From Streptomyces sp. S465 (GTDB lineage Bacteria; Actinomycetota; Actinomycetes; Streptomycetales; Streptomycetaceae), in NCBI RefSeq assembly GCF_026898115.1, contig NZ_CP114036.1, positions 4,644,001 through 4,708,000 on the forward strand: 64,000 nt of DNA, given 5' to 3'. Positions 35,143 to 43,145 of the stretch are shown here, piece after piece. Made by a program: the position numbers and the translations under genes. Each line of letters starts with the position of its first letter. The first letter of the stretch is position 1. Below the pieces are notes generated by a model. It did not search any database, was not told the origin of the DNA, and was given only the letters and a program-made list of their open reading frames with translations.

Positions 35143-35316
35143 ATGGCCGACGCGACCGCGCAGGAGACGGAGTCCGCCGCGGACCGCCGCCGCCGTCGCG
35201 ACCGCTTCCTGCGCGCACTGAACGAGGCCAGGGCGGTACGGAACCGGGTGCGTCCCCAGCAGGCCCGCGCCGCCCGGATGCGCCGGGCGATACACCTGCG
35301 GACGTTCTCCTGGTGA
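35143..35316 (+). CDS. Small very basic conserved protein (57 aa)
   Basis: Starts ATG at 35143 with GAGGAG about 10 bases upstream and reads MADATAQETESAADRRRRRD then RFLRALNEARAVRNRVRPQQ, ending RTFSW. About a third of the residues are Arg. Similar small RFLRALNEAR proteins occur in other streptomycetes as far as I can recall; the function is unknown and no known motif is visible. It is divergent from upp (212 bp). Good ribosome site and codon bias make it a likely real gene. Confidence 0.65.
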   Translation: MADATAQETESAADRRRRRDRFLRALNEARAVRNRVRPQQARAARMRRAIHLRTFSW

Positions 35317-35517
35317 GCCCTGGAGGGCTCCCACCGAACCGCCGGAGAGGGTTTCCGCGCGTTTCGTTTCCGTCCGCGTGAGCCACATCTCTTTGGACTG
35401 GTGCACGACGCAGCGCGGAAGACCTCTCGCGAAGCGATGGTTTCTGCCACGATTCCGATTGGGCCGGGACGCTGTCCCGCCCACCCCGGCACGCCTATGA
35501 CCAGTGGGAGAGTCACG

Positions 35518-36033
35518 GTGTACTTCGCCGCATTGCTCGCGCGCACCGCAGAAGGGTGGGAAGCGAGCGACACAGAGCTCGATGACGTGGAAACCCTGAC
35601 GGATCTGATCGAACTGGCCCGTCTGGCTTCCAAGGACGACGACACGGTATTGGCCTTCATCGAGCACGAAGACGCGTGGTTCGGCGTCGTCCGTGTGGAC
35701 GGCGAGGACGACCCGCACATCTACGTATCGGACGCGGCAGCGGCCGCCCGCACCTCGTACGGCTCGATGCTCACCGACGAGCTGCTCGGCCGGGACCCCG
35801 ACGACGATCTGGACAGCCTGGTCGACCTGGACGGCACCGAGGACGGCGAACCGGACCGGGACGACGAGGACGCCGACGACGCCCCGGTCCCGATCGGCCC
35901 GCTCGGTGACGCCGACATCCTGGCCGACCTGGGCATGGACGAGAAGGAGCTGAAGGCCCTCGACGGGGACGCCCTCGAATCGATCGCCGAGATGCTGGGT
36001 TGCAGCATGGAGGGCCTGGAGGCGGTGCGCTGA
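35518..36033 (+). CDS. tRNA adenosine deaminase-associated protein (171 aa)
   Basis: Actinobacterial protein that always sits before tadA and is presumed to assist the deaminase; mechanism unknown. The N-terminus VYFAALLARTAEGWEASDTE, the core DLIELARLASKDDDTVLAFI and the C-terminal LADLGMDEKELKALDGDALE are typical. The middle (about 100-130) is an unbroken acidic stretch of Asp/Glu. The GTG at 35518 has GGGAG upstream; the longer frame is not conserved. tadA follows after 128 bp. Confidence 0.9.
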   Translation: MYFAALLARTAEGWEASDTELDDVETLTDLIELARLASKDDDTVLAFIEHEDAWFGVVRVDGEDDPHIYVSDAAAAARTSYGSMLTDELLGRDPDDDLDSLVDLDGTEDGEPDRDDEDADDAPVPIGPLGDADILADLGMDEKELKALDGDALESIAEMLGCSMEGLEAVR

Positions 36034-36103
36034 GCGCCGCCGTCCCACCCTGTCACCACACCGAACCGGACCGAACCGAACCCACCAGCATCCATTCACC
36101 ATC

Positions 36104-36154
36104 TGATCCACACCAATCCACATGTGATCCGCAGTGATCCACACTGATCCAGAC
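36104..36154 (+). repeat. Short TGATCC-type direct repeats before tadA
   Basis: Ten-base units TGATCCGCAG, TGATCCACAC, TGATCCAGAC run head-to-tail at 36125-36154, with another TGATCCACAC at 36104. They occupy the tadA leader, where no Shine-Dalgarno site is visible. Confidence 0.7.
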
Positions 36155-36161
36155 TGACGTC

Positions 36162-36662
36162 ATGACCGATCCGCTGACCGGCCTCCTGCCCGGCCCCGAA
36201 CCCGACCCCCTGCGCGACCCCTGGCGCGCCCCGATGCGCCTGGCGCTGGAAGAAGCGGTACGGGCACCCGAGACGGGAGATGTGCCGGTCGGCGCCGTCG
36301 TGCTGGGCCCGGACGGCTCGGTACTCGGCCGCGGCCGCAACGAGCGCGAGGCCCACGGCGACCCCACGGCCCACGCCGAGGTCCTCGCCCTCCGCGCCGC
36401 CGCCCGCCACCTCGGCGGCTGGCGGCTGACCGGCTGCACTCTCGTGGTCACCCTGGAGCCGTGCACGATGTGCGCCGGGGCGATCGTCCTGTCCCGTCTC
36501 GACCGGCTGGTCTACGGCGCCGTGGACGAGAAGGCGGGCGCGGTCGGCTCCCTCTGGGACGTCGTCCGCGACCGCCGCCTCAACCACCGCCCCGAGGTCA
36601 TCGCGGGCGTCCTGGCGGACGCGTGCGCGGCCCCCCTGACCACCTTCTTCCGCAAGTCCTGA
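36162..36662 (+). CDS. tadA: tRNA-specific adenosine deaminase (166 aa)
   Basis: Converts A34 to inosine in the tRNA-Arg(ACG) anticodon. Zinc deaminase motifs: PTAHAEVLALRAAARHLGGW (HAE at about 71-73 with the catalytic Glu) and LEPCTMCAGAIVLSRLDRLV (PCxxC at about 100-104). The substrate-loop region VYGAVDEKAGAVGSLWDVVR is intact. The ATG at 36162 lacks a good ribosome site, so a later start is possible, but the next ATG (36234) is no better. It follows its associated-protein gene. Confidence 0.94.
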   Translation: MTDPLTGLLPGPEPDPLRDPWRAPMRLALEEAVRAPETGDVPVGAVVLGPDGSVLGRGRNEREAHGDPTAHAEVLALRAAARHLGGWRLTGCTLVVTLEPCTMCAGAIVLSRLDRLVYGAVDEKAGAVGSLWDVVRDRRLNHRPEVIAGVLADACAAPLTTFFRKS

Positions 36663-36730
36663 CCCTCCGCCCCGGCCCCGGCCGGGAACCGATTTCGGTT
36701 CCCGGCCACCTGTCCGCTAGGCTCTCCCTC

Positions 36731-36817
36731 GGTAGCGTGTCCGAGCGGCCGAAGGAGCGCGCCTCGAAAGCGCGTGAGGGGGCAACTCCTCCGTGGGTTC
36801 AAATCCCACCGCTACCG
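36731..36817 (+). tRNA. tRNA-Ser (anticodon CGA)
   Basis: Acceptor GGTAGCG (36731-36737) pairs with CGCTACC (36810-36816), discriminator G. The anticodon loop CTCGAAA within CGCGC/GCGCG gives CGA, reading UCG. Long variable arm, T loop GTTCAAATC. CCA is not encoded. Confidence 0.97.
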
Positions 36818-36825
36818 CTGTGAAG

Positions 36826-36862
36826 CACGTAGGGCCCGGCTCATCGAGCCGGGCCCTACGTG
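36826..36862. terminator. Hairpin after tRNA-Ser(CGA)
   Basis: Perfect 17-bp stem (36826-36842 with 36846-36862) with a 3-base loop. It stands between the tRNA and the convergent DUF6777 gene, so it can end transcription from both sides. Confidence 0.85.
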
Positions 36863-36881
36863 TGTCCGGACACCGTTCCCG

Positions 36882-38312
36882 TCAGGGGCCGGACGGGGGC
36901 GGTTGCTGCGGGGGCTGCTGCTGATTCGGGTCACCCTGCGGGGGCTGGTCCTGCGGCTGCTGCTGGTTCTGGTCGGGGGGCTGCTGCTGGTTCTGGTCCG
37001 GCGGCTGCTGGGGCGGGGGCTGGTTCGGCGGGGGCTGGTTCGGGGGCGGTTGGTTCGGGGGCGGTTGGTTCGGCGGAGGCTGATTCGGTGGAGGCTGATT
37101 CGGCGGGGGCTGGTTCGGCGGAGGCTGCGGCTGCTGTTGGCCCGGATCGGAGGGCTGGTCCTGCGGCTGCTGCTGACCCGGATCGGAGGGCTGGTCCTGC
37201 GGCTGCTGCTGACCCGGATCCGACGGCTGATCCTGCGGCTGCTGCTGACCCGGATCCGACGGCTGATCCTGCGGCTGCTGCTGACCCGGATCCGACGGCT
37301 GATCCTGCGGCTGCTGCTGACCCGGATCCGACGGCTCGTCGGAGGGCTGCGACTGCTCCGAAGGGGACCCGGACGGACGGTCGGTCTCCAGCGGGGTGAA
37401 CCTGTCCGACGGCTTCAGGGTGACCTTCGGCGCCTCCCGCAGACGCGGAGCCTGCTGCTCGCCCGGCATCGCCAGGGAGGAGGGGTAGTCCGCCCGTGCC
37501 AGCAGCGTGTCCCGCGGGTTCTCACTGCCGTTGCCGTCACCGAGCGGGCGCTTGAAGAGCTCGGCTTTGCCGATCCCCACCAGGACGAGCTGTTTCACAT
37601 CCTTCGCGGCCGGCCGGATGACGGTCACCGTGGTCCGGGAGAAACCGTTCCACTGCGGTCCGGTGAAGGTCGGCTTGGCGTTGCGCGGTGGGGCCGAGAC
37701 CTTTACCGGATTTCCGGAGTCGCACTTCACGACGGGCGCACCGTGCTCATCCACGAAGACCGCCGTCCCGGCCTGGAGAACGGCGGAGACCGGCTTCAGC
37801 CCACCGCGGTAGCCGTAGGTCTTCGCATAGGTGTCGGAGCGCAGGATGACGCTCGTGAGGCCATGGACATAACCAGAGATGTCATCGGCCGAGCCGATGC
37901 GCTGGACCCGGCTCCAGGCGGCACCCTTCTGCTTGTCGGCCTCGAGGTCGTGGATCAGTCCCTGACGGTCGCAGGGCTGCCGGTTCCGGACGCCGGAGTA
38001 GAGACCGGGGGTGTTGCCCCGGAAGGCGCGGCCTCCGTTGGAGGGCGACACCACGTGTTTGCGGTCGTGGCCGACGGAGGAGGTGAACGCGGGGACCGAG
38101 GTCTTTCCGACGGGTTCCCTCCGGTATTCGGCCGCCGCGGCGTATCCGGGAATTTCCCCGGAAGCGCCCCTGGAGGCTTGTCGGGAGGCGTCACCGGATG
38201 CCTTTTCGGAGGAGGAGATCACCCCAAGGACCACCACGGCGGCCACCACGACGACGAACCCGACGGCGAATGCTGAACGACGCGAGGTGAGGTGCCATGA
38301 GATCGAGCGCAT
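36882..38312 (-). CDS. DUF6777-type membrane-anchored protein with Gln/Pro repeat tail (476 aa)
   Basis: Predicted exported protein with an N-terminal TM anchor (FAVGFVVVVAAVVVLGVISS, about 14-33). The extracytoplasmic domain (about 75-250) has GLYSGVRNRQPCDRQGLIHD, GYRGGLKPVSAVLQAGTAVF, VDEHGAPVVKCDSGNPV and a Cys pair; this is the DUF6777 pattern of streptomycetes, function unknown. The C-terminal 170 residues are repeats: five to six copies of the 12-residue unit PSDPGQQQPQDQ, then PPPNQ repeats, then Gln/Pro-rich. Such tails often cross the cell wall. The ATG is at 38312 with AGGGAGAGGGAA upstream. It is divergent from the universal stress protein gene. Confidence 0.82.
   Translation of the reverse strand: MRSISWHLTSRRSAFAVGFVVVVAAVVVLGVISSSEKASGDASRQASRGASGEIPGYAAAAEYRREPVGKTSVPAFTSSVGHDRKHVVSPSNGGRAFRGNTPGLYSGVRNRQPCDRQGLIHDLEADKQKGAAWSRVQRIGSADDISGYVHGLTSVILRSDTYAKTYGYRGGLKPVSAVLQAGTAVFVDEHGAPVVKCDSGNPVKVSAPPRNAKPTFTGPQWNGFSRTTVTVIRPAAKDVKQLVLVGIGKAELFKRPLGDGNGSENPRDTLLARADYPSSLAMPGEQQAPRLREAPKVTLKPSDRFTPLETDRPSGSPSEQSQPSDEPSDPGQQQPQDQPSDPGQQQPQDQPSDPGQQQPQDQPSDPGQQQPQDQPSDPGQQQPQDQPSDPGQQQPQPPPNQPPPNQPPPNQPPPNQPPPNQPPPNQPPPNQPPPQQPPDQNQQQPPDQNQQQPQDQPPQGDPNQQQPPQQPPPSGP
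37014..37335 (-). repeat. 36-bp and 15-bp coding repeats in the DUF6777 gene
   Basis: Five to six near-identical 36-bp units (coding PSDPGQQQPQDQ) at about 37134-37335, then about seven 15-bp units (coding PPPNQ) at about 37014-37133. Near identity at the DNA level points to recent slippage or unequal crossover. Confidence 0.85.
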
Positions 38313-38441
38313 TTCCCTCTCCTTCCCTTACCTCGCCCCCATCCTGCGCTCGCGCGGCATGCCCCCGCTTCCCCCGAAACCCAGACATCTCCCCCCACCT
38401 TCGGGGGACTTGGGCCCGGTTTGGCCGTCGCCGCTCGCAGA

Positions 38442-38479
38442 ACCGCCCCCGACCCGGGTGACCCCGGATCGGGGGCGGT
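38442..38479. repeat. Inverted repeat between divergent genes
   Basis: Arms ACCGCCCCCGACCCGG and CCGGATCGGGGGCGGT, one mismatch, 6-base loop. It looks like a terminator but sits between two divergent promoters, so it may insulate them or be a regulator site. Confidence 0.7.
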
Positions 38480-38485
38480 CGCTGC

Positions 38486-38598
38486 CCTCGCGGTCTGTGC
38501 GCGGCCTCGCGGTCTGTACGCGGTGAACCCTCCGATCGCGGCTCCGACCGTGTCGGATGTCCGCCGCGTATCTAGACTGAGCCGCGTATCCAGACTAA
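38486..38598 (+). repeat. Two tandem duplications in the universal stress protein promoter region
   Basis: CCTCGCGGTCTGTGCGCGG occurs twice in tandem (38486, 38505; one change). GCCGCGTATCTAGACTGA occurs twice in tandem (38563, 38581; two changes). The second pair ends 63 bp before the start codon and may duplicate promoter or operator elements. Confidence 0.8.
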
Positions 38599-38661
38599 AC
38601 GGATATGCCCCAGTTGGCAGGAGAACGATCGGACAACCGGACAGCAGCCGAGGAGGACCGG

Positions 38662-39546
38662 ATGAGCGGCCCTGTCGTAGCGGGGGTCGACGGCTCGCGG
38701 CACAGCCTTACGGCCGCCGAATGGGCCGCGCGGGAGGCGGCGCGGCGCGGGGCCGCGCTGCGGCTGGTGCACGCCTGTCCGCCGCTGCCGCGCAGGGTCT
38801 CGCCGGTGCCCGGGGTGGACGCCTGGCAGCACGTGGGCGAGCAGATGCTGGGGCAGACGGTCGCCGACTTCCGGGTCCGCCATCCGGCCCTCGAGCTCGA
38901 CGGGGAGCACACCGCCGCCGAACCGGCCGAGGCGCTGCTCACGGCCGCCGCGAGCGCCGGGCTGCTGGTCGTCGGGGCCCGGGGCTGGGGAGGCTTCGAC
39001 GGGCTGGCGGTGGGCTCGGTGGCTCTGCGGGTGGCGGCGATGGCGGACTGTCCCGTCGTCACGGTCCCGGAGGCGCGGCGCAGGGGCGCCGGGTGGGACG
39101 GCGCGGACCGGGACGAGGTGCGGCTCGGCTTCGACGCGCACGCCCCGGCGGATGCCACGGCCGACTTCGCGTTCCGCGCCGCCTGGGAGCGGGGCGTCCC
39201 GCTGCGGGTCGTGCACGCGTGGGCGCTGCCCCCGGCCTCCCCGTCGGCCTGGATGCTCACGGTGCTGGAGGAGGACCGGGCGAGGTGGGAGGACCAGGAG
39301 AGCCAGGTGGTCTCCGACGCCCTGCGGCCATGGCGGGAGAGATATCCCGAGGTCACCGCGGTGCCGGATGTCATCCTGCTCAATCCGGCGGAGGCGCTGG
39401 TGAGGGCCTCGGAGCGGGCCGGGCTGCTGGTGCTCGGGCGCCGTACGGCCACCCGGCCGACCGAACTGCGGCTGGGGCCGGTCGCCCATGCCGTACTGCA
39501 CCATGCCCACTGTCCGGTGGCGGTCGTACCGCACCCCGCGAGCTGA
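38662..39546 (+). CDS. Universal stress protein, two UspA domains (294 aa)
   Basis: Tandem-UspA cytoplasmic stress protein. Domain 1 (about 1-145): MSGPVVAGVDGSRHSLTAAE, ending with the ATP-binding pattern GARGWGGFDGLAVGSVALRV and CPVVTVP. Domain 2 (about 150-294): from DEVRLGFDAH, ending GRRTATRPTELRLGPVAHAV and CPVAVVP; its ATP loop is degenerate compared with domain 1. The ATG at 38662 follows AGGAGG by 7 bases; an upstream ATG at 38605 is rejected. It is convergent with pfkA. Confidence 0.93.
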   Translation: MSGPVVAGVDGSRHSLTAAEWAAREAARRGAALRLVHACPPLPRRVSPVPGVDAWQHVGEQMLGQTVADFRVRHPALELDGEHTAAEPAEALLTAAASAGLLVVGARGWGGFDGLAVGSVALRVAAMADCPVVTVPEARRRGAGWDGADRDEVRLGFDAHAPADATADFAFRAAWERGVPLRVVHAWALPPASPSAWMLTVLEEDRARWEDQESQVVSDALRPWRERYPEVTAVPDVILLNPAEALVRASERAGLLVLGRRTATRPTELRLGPVAHAVLHHAHCPVAVVPHPAS

Positions 39547-39633
39547 GCCGCCGCCACGCGCTCGCGGCGAGGCGATTCATGCCGAGGCGGCGGTACGTGA
39601 CGAGGCGGCACCTCGCGAGGCGGACACCCCGGA

Positions 39634-40659
39634 TCAGCCGAAGAACACCCCGAATTCGGAGTAGAGCGCGGGGTCGACGGTCTTGGTGCCCACCGTGGCC
39701 TCCGCGAGCGGTATGCGGACGATGTCCGTGCCGCGCAGCGCCACCATGGTGCCGAAGTCCCGGTCCTGGACGGTGTCGATCGCACGCAGCCCGAAGCGGG
39801 TGGCCAGCCAGCGGTCGAAGGCGCTGGGCGTCCCCCCGCGCTGGATATGGCCGAGGACCGTGGTGCGGGCCTCCTTGCCGGTGTGATCGGCGATCTCATG
39901 GGCGAGCCACTCGCCGATCCCGGAGAGCCGCACATGGCCGAACTCGTCCCGGCTGGAGTCCTTGACCACCATCTGGCCCTGCTTCGGCACGGCTCCTTCC
40001 GCCACCACCACGATCGGCGCGTACCTGATCTTGAAGCGGTTCTCCACCCAGGCGCAGACCTGGTCGATGTCGAACGGCTGCTCGGGGAGGAGGATGACGT
40101 TGGCGCCACCCGCGATGCCCGAGTGCAGGGCGATCCAGCCGGCGTGCCGCCCCATCACCTCGACCACCAGGGTGCGGGTGTGGGATTCGGCGGTGGTGTG
40201 CAGCCGGTCGATCGCCTCGGTGGCGATGTTGACGGCGGTGTCGAAGCCGAAGGTGTAGTCGGTGCCGGCCACGTCGTTGTCGATCGTCTTGGGCACCCCG
40301 ACCACCTGGATGCCCTCGCCCGCCAGTGCCGCGGCGACGCCGAGCGTGTCCTCGCCGCCGATCGCGATGAGCGCGTCCACCTCGTACTCGGCGAGGGTCT
40401 CCCGCACCCTGCCGACCCCGTCCTCGCTGGCCAGGGGGTTGGTCCGGGAGGAGCCGAGGATGGTGCCGCCGCGCGGCAGGATGCCGCGTACGGCCGGGAC
40501 GTCCAGCGGCATGACGACCCCTTCGAGCGCGCCGCGCCAGCCGTCCCGCACTCCGACGAACTCGAAGCCGTGCATCTCCACGCCCTTACGGACGATGCCG
40601 CGGATCGCGGCGTTGAGCCCGGGGCAGTCGCCGCCGCCGGTCAGCACACCGACACGCAT
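39634..40659 (-). CDS. pfkA: 6-phosphofructokinase (341 aa)
   Basis: Phosphorylates fructose 6-phosphate in glycolysis. Motifs: MRVGVLTGGGDCPGLNAAIR at the N-terminus, IAIGGEDTLGVAAAL, VVGVPKTIDNDVAGTDYTFG, VMGRHAGWIALHSGIAGGAN and LGHIQRGGTPSAFDRWLATR. The two residues that separate phosphoryl donors read Asp (GGEDT) and Lys (PKTIDND), the pattern associated with pyrophosphate use, although some actinobacterial enzymes with this pattern use ATP. Start ATG 40659 with a GGAG site. The long upstream frame is rejected. Confidence 0.94.
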   Translation of the reverse strand: MRVGVLTGGGDCPGLNAAIRGIVRKGVEMHGFEFVGVRDGWRGALEGVVMPLDVPAVRGILPRGGTILGSSRTNPLASEDGVGRVRETLAEYEVDALIAIGGEDTLGVAAALAGEGIQVVGVPKTIDNDVAGTDYTFGFDTAVNIATEAIDRLHTTAESHTRTLVVEVMGRHAGWIALHSGIAGGANVILLPEQPFDIDQVCAWVENRFKIRYAPIVVVAEGAVPKQGQMVVKDSSRDEFGHVRLSGIGEWLAHEIADHTGKEARTTVLGHIQRGGTPSAFDRWLATRFGLRAIDTVQDRDFGTMVALRGTDIVRIPLAEATVGTKTVDPALYSEFGVFFG

Positions 40660-40887
40660 CTCCGCTCCCTCCGCCGACGGCGCGAGCCGCTGCCGCCGCT
40701 TCTTCCGGCACCACTCTTGCCACCCTCCCTTTCTCCAGAATCCACCCATATGTAGCGCGGCGCCCACACCGGCGCAGCCCCGTCCCCACAGCCCCGGTGG
40801 GTTCATCCGACTGATACGACTGATGCGCCAGCGGTGTGGATAGACTCTCGCAACTGTGTAACGGGGACGGCGGGAGAGGCAGCACAG

Positions 40888-41052
40888 ATGGCCCAGGCCA
40901 AGAAAATCGCGCTCTATATGCTGATCGTCTTCGTGCTGTACACGATCATCAAGACGCCGGCCCGAGCTGCCGACCTCGTCCAGGTCGGTTTCGAGGGCAT
41001 ATCGGACGCCGCCAAGAGCGTCGGCGAGTTCATGACGGAACTGGTCAACTAG
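40888..41052 (+). CDS. Small conserved membrane protein (54 aa)
   Basis: One TM helix, IALYMLIVFVLYTIIKTPAR (about 6-25), followed by an amphipathic tail ADLVQVGFEGISDAAKSVGE. The ATG at 40888 is preceded by GGGAGAGG. A small protein of this kind is frequent in Streptomyces; the function is unknown. It lies upstream of sigF by 161 bp on the same strand. Confidence 0.75.
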   Translation: MAQAKKIALYMLIVFVLYTIIKTPARAADLVQVGFEGISDAAKSVGEFMTELVN

Positions 41053-41213
41053 CCTCAGTCCCCCCTGACCCCACTCCCCGGACCCCGCCTCCCGTCGATC
41101 CCTTTACGGGCGATTCCTCCACCAACACGTGGTAAAGAGGTGCTTGCACACAGTGCACATGTCTTGTGATGCTATGACCGCTTTGCCGGGTGAGTACATC
41201 GTGAAGGGGTGGC

Positions 41214-42047
41214 GTGACCGTGTCGGCCCGAACCGCGCCCAGAACCCCGCCCCAGGGCGATGGCGGCAGCGAGAGCGGCAGAAGCCGAGGGGCTGACGCC
41301 AGAGCGCTCACCCAGGTGCTCTTCGCCGAGCTGTCGGACCTCACCCCCGGAACCCCCGAGCACGCCCGTGTGCGCGCCGCGCTGATCGAGGCCAATCTGC
41401 CGCTGGTCCGCTACGCCGCGGCCCGCTTCCGCAGCCGTAACGAGCCCATGGAGGACGTGATCCAGGTCGGCACCATCGGCCTGATCAACGCGATCGACCG
41501 GTTCGACCCGGACCGCGGGGTGCAGTTCCCGACCTTCGCCATGCCGACCGTCGTCGGCGAGATCAAGCGCTACTTCCGCGACAACGTCCGCACCGTCCAT
41601 GTGCCGCGCCGGCTGCATGAGCTGTGGGTGCAGGTCAACGGCGCGACCGAGGACCTGACCGTGCTGCACGGCCGCTCCCCGACGACGGCCGAGATCGCCG
41701 AGCGGCTCAAGCTCAGCGAGGAGGAGGTGCTCGCCTGCATCGAGGCGGGCCGCTCATATCACGCCACCTCCCTGGAGGCCGCCCAGGAGGGGGACGGCCT
41801 GCCCGGACTGGTCGACCGGCTCGGCTACGAGGACCCGGCGCTCGCCGGAGTCGAGCACCGCGACCTGGTGCGCCATCTGCTCGTACAGCTGCCCGAGCGC
41901 GAGCAGCGTATCCTTTTGCTCCGTTACTACAGCAATCTGACGCAATCTCAGATCAGCGCCGAGCTCGGAGTCTCCCAGATGCATGTGTCCCGGCTGCTGT
42001 CCCGGAGCTTCGCCAGGCTGAGATCCGCGAACCGGATCGAGTCCTGA
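41214..42047 (+). CDS. sigF: RNA polymerase sigma factor SigF, SigB/SigF family (277 aa)
   Basis: Late sporulation sigma factor (spore maturation in S. coelicolor). Region 2 is LVRYAAARFRSRNEPMEDVI with QVGTIGLINAIDRFDPDRGV; region 3 follows with FRDNVRTVHVPRRLHELWVQ; region 4 is REQRILLLRYYSNLTQSQIS through QMHVSRLLSRSFARLRS. The sequence matches my memory of S. coelicolor SigF closely (HELWVQVNGATEDLT, GRSYHATSLEAAQEGDG). The N-terminal 40 residues are variable. GTG start at 41214. Members of this family are usually held by anti-sigma factors; none is adjacent. The second sigma gene follows after 188 bp. Confidence 0.93.
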   Translation: MTVSARTAPRTPPQGDGGSESGRSRGADARALTQVLFAELSDLTPGTPEHARVRAALIEANLPLVRYAAARFRSRNEPMEDVIQVGTIGLINAIDRFDPDRGVQFPTFAMPTVVGEIKRYFRDNVRTVHVPRRLHELWVQVNGATEDLTVLHGRSPTTAEIAERLKLSEEEVLACIEAGRSYHATSLEAAQEGDGLPGLVDRLGYEDPALAGVEHRDLVRHLLVQLPEREQRILLLRYYSNLTQSQISAELGVSQMHVSRLLSRSFARLRSANRIES

Positions 42048-42235
42048 TCCTTGCGAGGGGCCCTCGACCTGACGCGTCAAGGCTGTAATGTCGACTTGGC
42101 GCTACAGCGTGTTGCCGACATGTGACATTCTGCAGGAACCGCGTTTGCCGCGGCCCGACCTCCGGTATTCAGGGGAAGGCTGCGTCGGACGCGAACCGCG
42201 CAGCTGCGATCCGTCCGCGACCTCTAGGGGGTGGC

Positions 42236-43066
42236 ATGTCCGTAGAACTGGGCAGCTCGAAGGTGCTCACCAACGACGCACCGCACATGCCTGACGACTG
42301 CGACGCCATCGACACCCGCACCCTCTCCCGCTCCCTCTTCCTGCGGCTCGCCACACTCGACAAGGACAGTGCGGAGGCCGGCTACGTCCGTGACACCCTC
42401 ATCGAGCTGAACCTCCCGCTCGTCCGCTACGCGGCGGCCCGGTTCCGCAGCCGTAACGAGCCGATGGAGGACATCGTCCAGGTCGGCACCATCGGCCTGA
42501 TCAAGGCGATCGACCGCTTCGACTGCGAACGGGGCGTGGAGTTCCCGACGTTCGCCATGCCGACCGTCGTGGGCGAGATCAAGCGGTTCTTCCGGGACAC
42601 CAGCTGGTCGGTCCGGGTGCCGCGGCGGCTGCAGGAGCTGCGGCTGGCGCTGACCAAGGCCAGTGACGAGCTGTCGCAGAAGCTCGACCGCTCCCCCACC
42701 GTCACCGAGCTCGCCACGGCGCTGGGCGTCTCGGAGGAGGACGTGGTCGACGGCCTCGCGGTGGGCAATGCCTACACGGCCAGCTCGCTGGACTCCCCGT
42801 CCCCCGAGGACGACGGCGGCGAGGGGTCGCTCGCCGACCGGCTGGGGTACGAGGACAGCGCGCTGGAGGGCGTGGAGTACCGCGAGTCGCTCAAGCCCCT
42901 GCTGGCCAAGCTGCCGCCGCGCGAGCGCCAGATCATCATGCTGCGCTTCTTCGCCAATATGACGCAGTCGCAAATCGGCGAAGAGGTCGGGATCTCCCAG
43001 ATGCATGTCTCACGGCTGCTCACCCGGACCCTGGCTCAGCTGCGCGAGGGTCTGATCTCGGACTGA
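42236..43066 (+). CDS. sigN: SigB/SigF-family sigma factor, SigN-like (276 aa)
   Basis: Paralogue of the preceding SigF, with the same region 2 (LVRYAAARFRSRNEPMEDIV) but a diverged region 3 (FRDTSWSVRVPRRLQELRLA) and linker (ASSLDSPSPEDDGGEGSLAD). Region 4 is RERQIIMLRFFANMTQSQIG to QMHVSRLLTRTLAQLREGL. I start it at the ATG at 42236 with AGGGGGTGG upstream. In S. coelicolor sigN is next to sigF, which supports the name, but the assignment rests on position more than on sequence. Different region 3 suggests different promoter or anti-sigma partners. Confidence 0.85.
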   Translation: MSVELGSSKVLTNDAPHMPDDCDAIDTRTLSRSLFLRLATLDKDSAEAGYVRDTLIELNLPLVRYAAARFRSRNEPMEDIVQVGTIGLIKAIDRFDCERGVEFPTFAMPTVVGEIKRFFRDTSWSVRVPRRLQELRLALTKASDELSQKLDRSPTVTELATALGVSEEDVVDGLAVGNAYTASSLDSPSPEDDGGEGSLADRLGYEDSALEGVEYRESLKPLLAKLPPRERQIIMLRFFANMTQSQIGEEVGISQMHVSRLLTRTLAQLREGLISD

Positions 43067-43145
43067 GCCGGGCCGGGCCGCGCTGACCGGCCCGTCCCCT
43101 GCCGGATCCCTGTACACCTGACGAGCCGTCAGACACACTGGCCCG

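Larger units (their letters stand above)
38313..38661. other. Divergent intergenic region, DUF6777 / universal stress protein
   Basis: 349 bp without a gene. It holds an inverted repeat with 16-bp arms (38442-38457 and 38464-38479, one mismatch), a 19-bp tandem pair (38486-38504, 38505-38523) and an 18-bp tandem pair (38563-38580, 38581-38598), listed separately. Confidence 0.7.

Noticed and set aside
35401..35517. Upstream start for the tadA-associated protein
   Set aside because: The extra residues are not typical of the family, and the GTG at 35518 has a good ribosome site.
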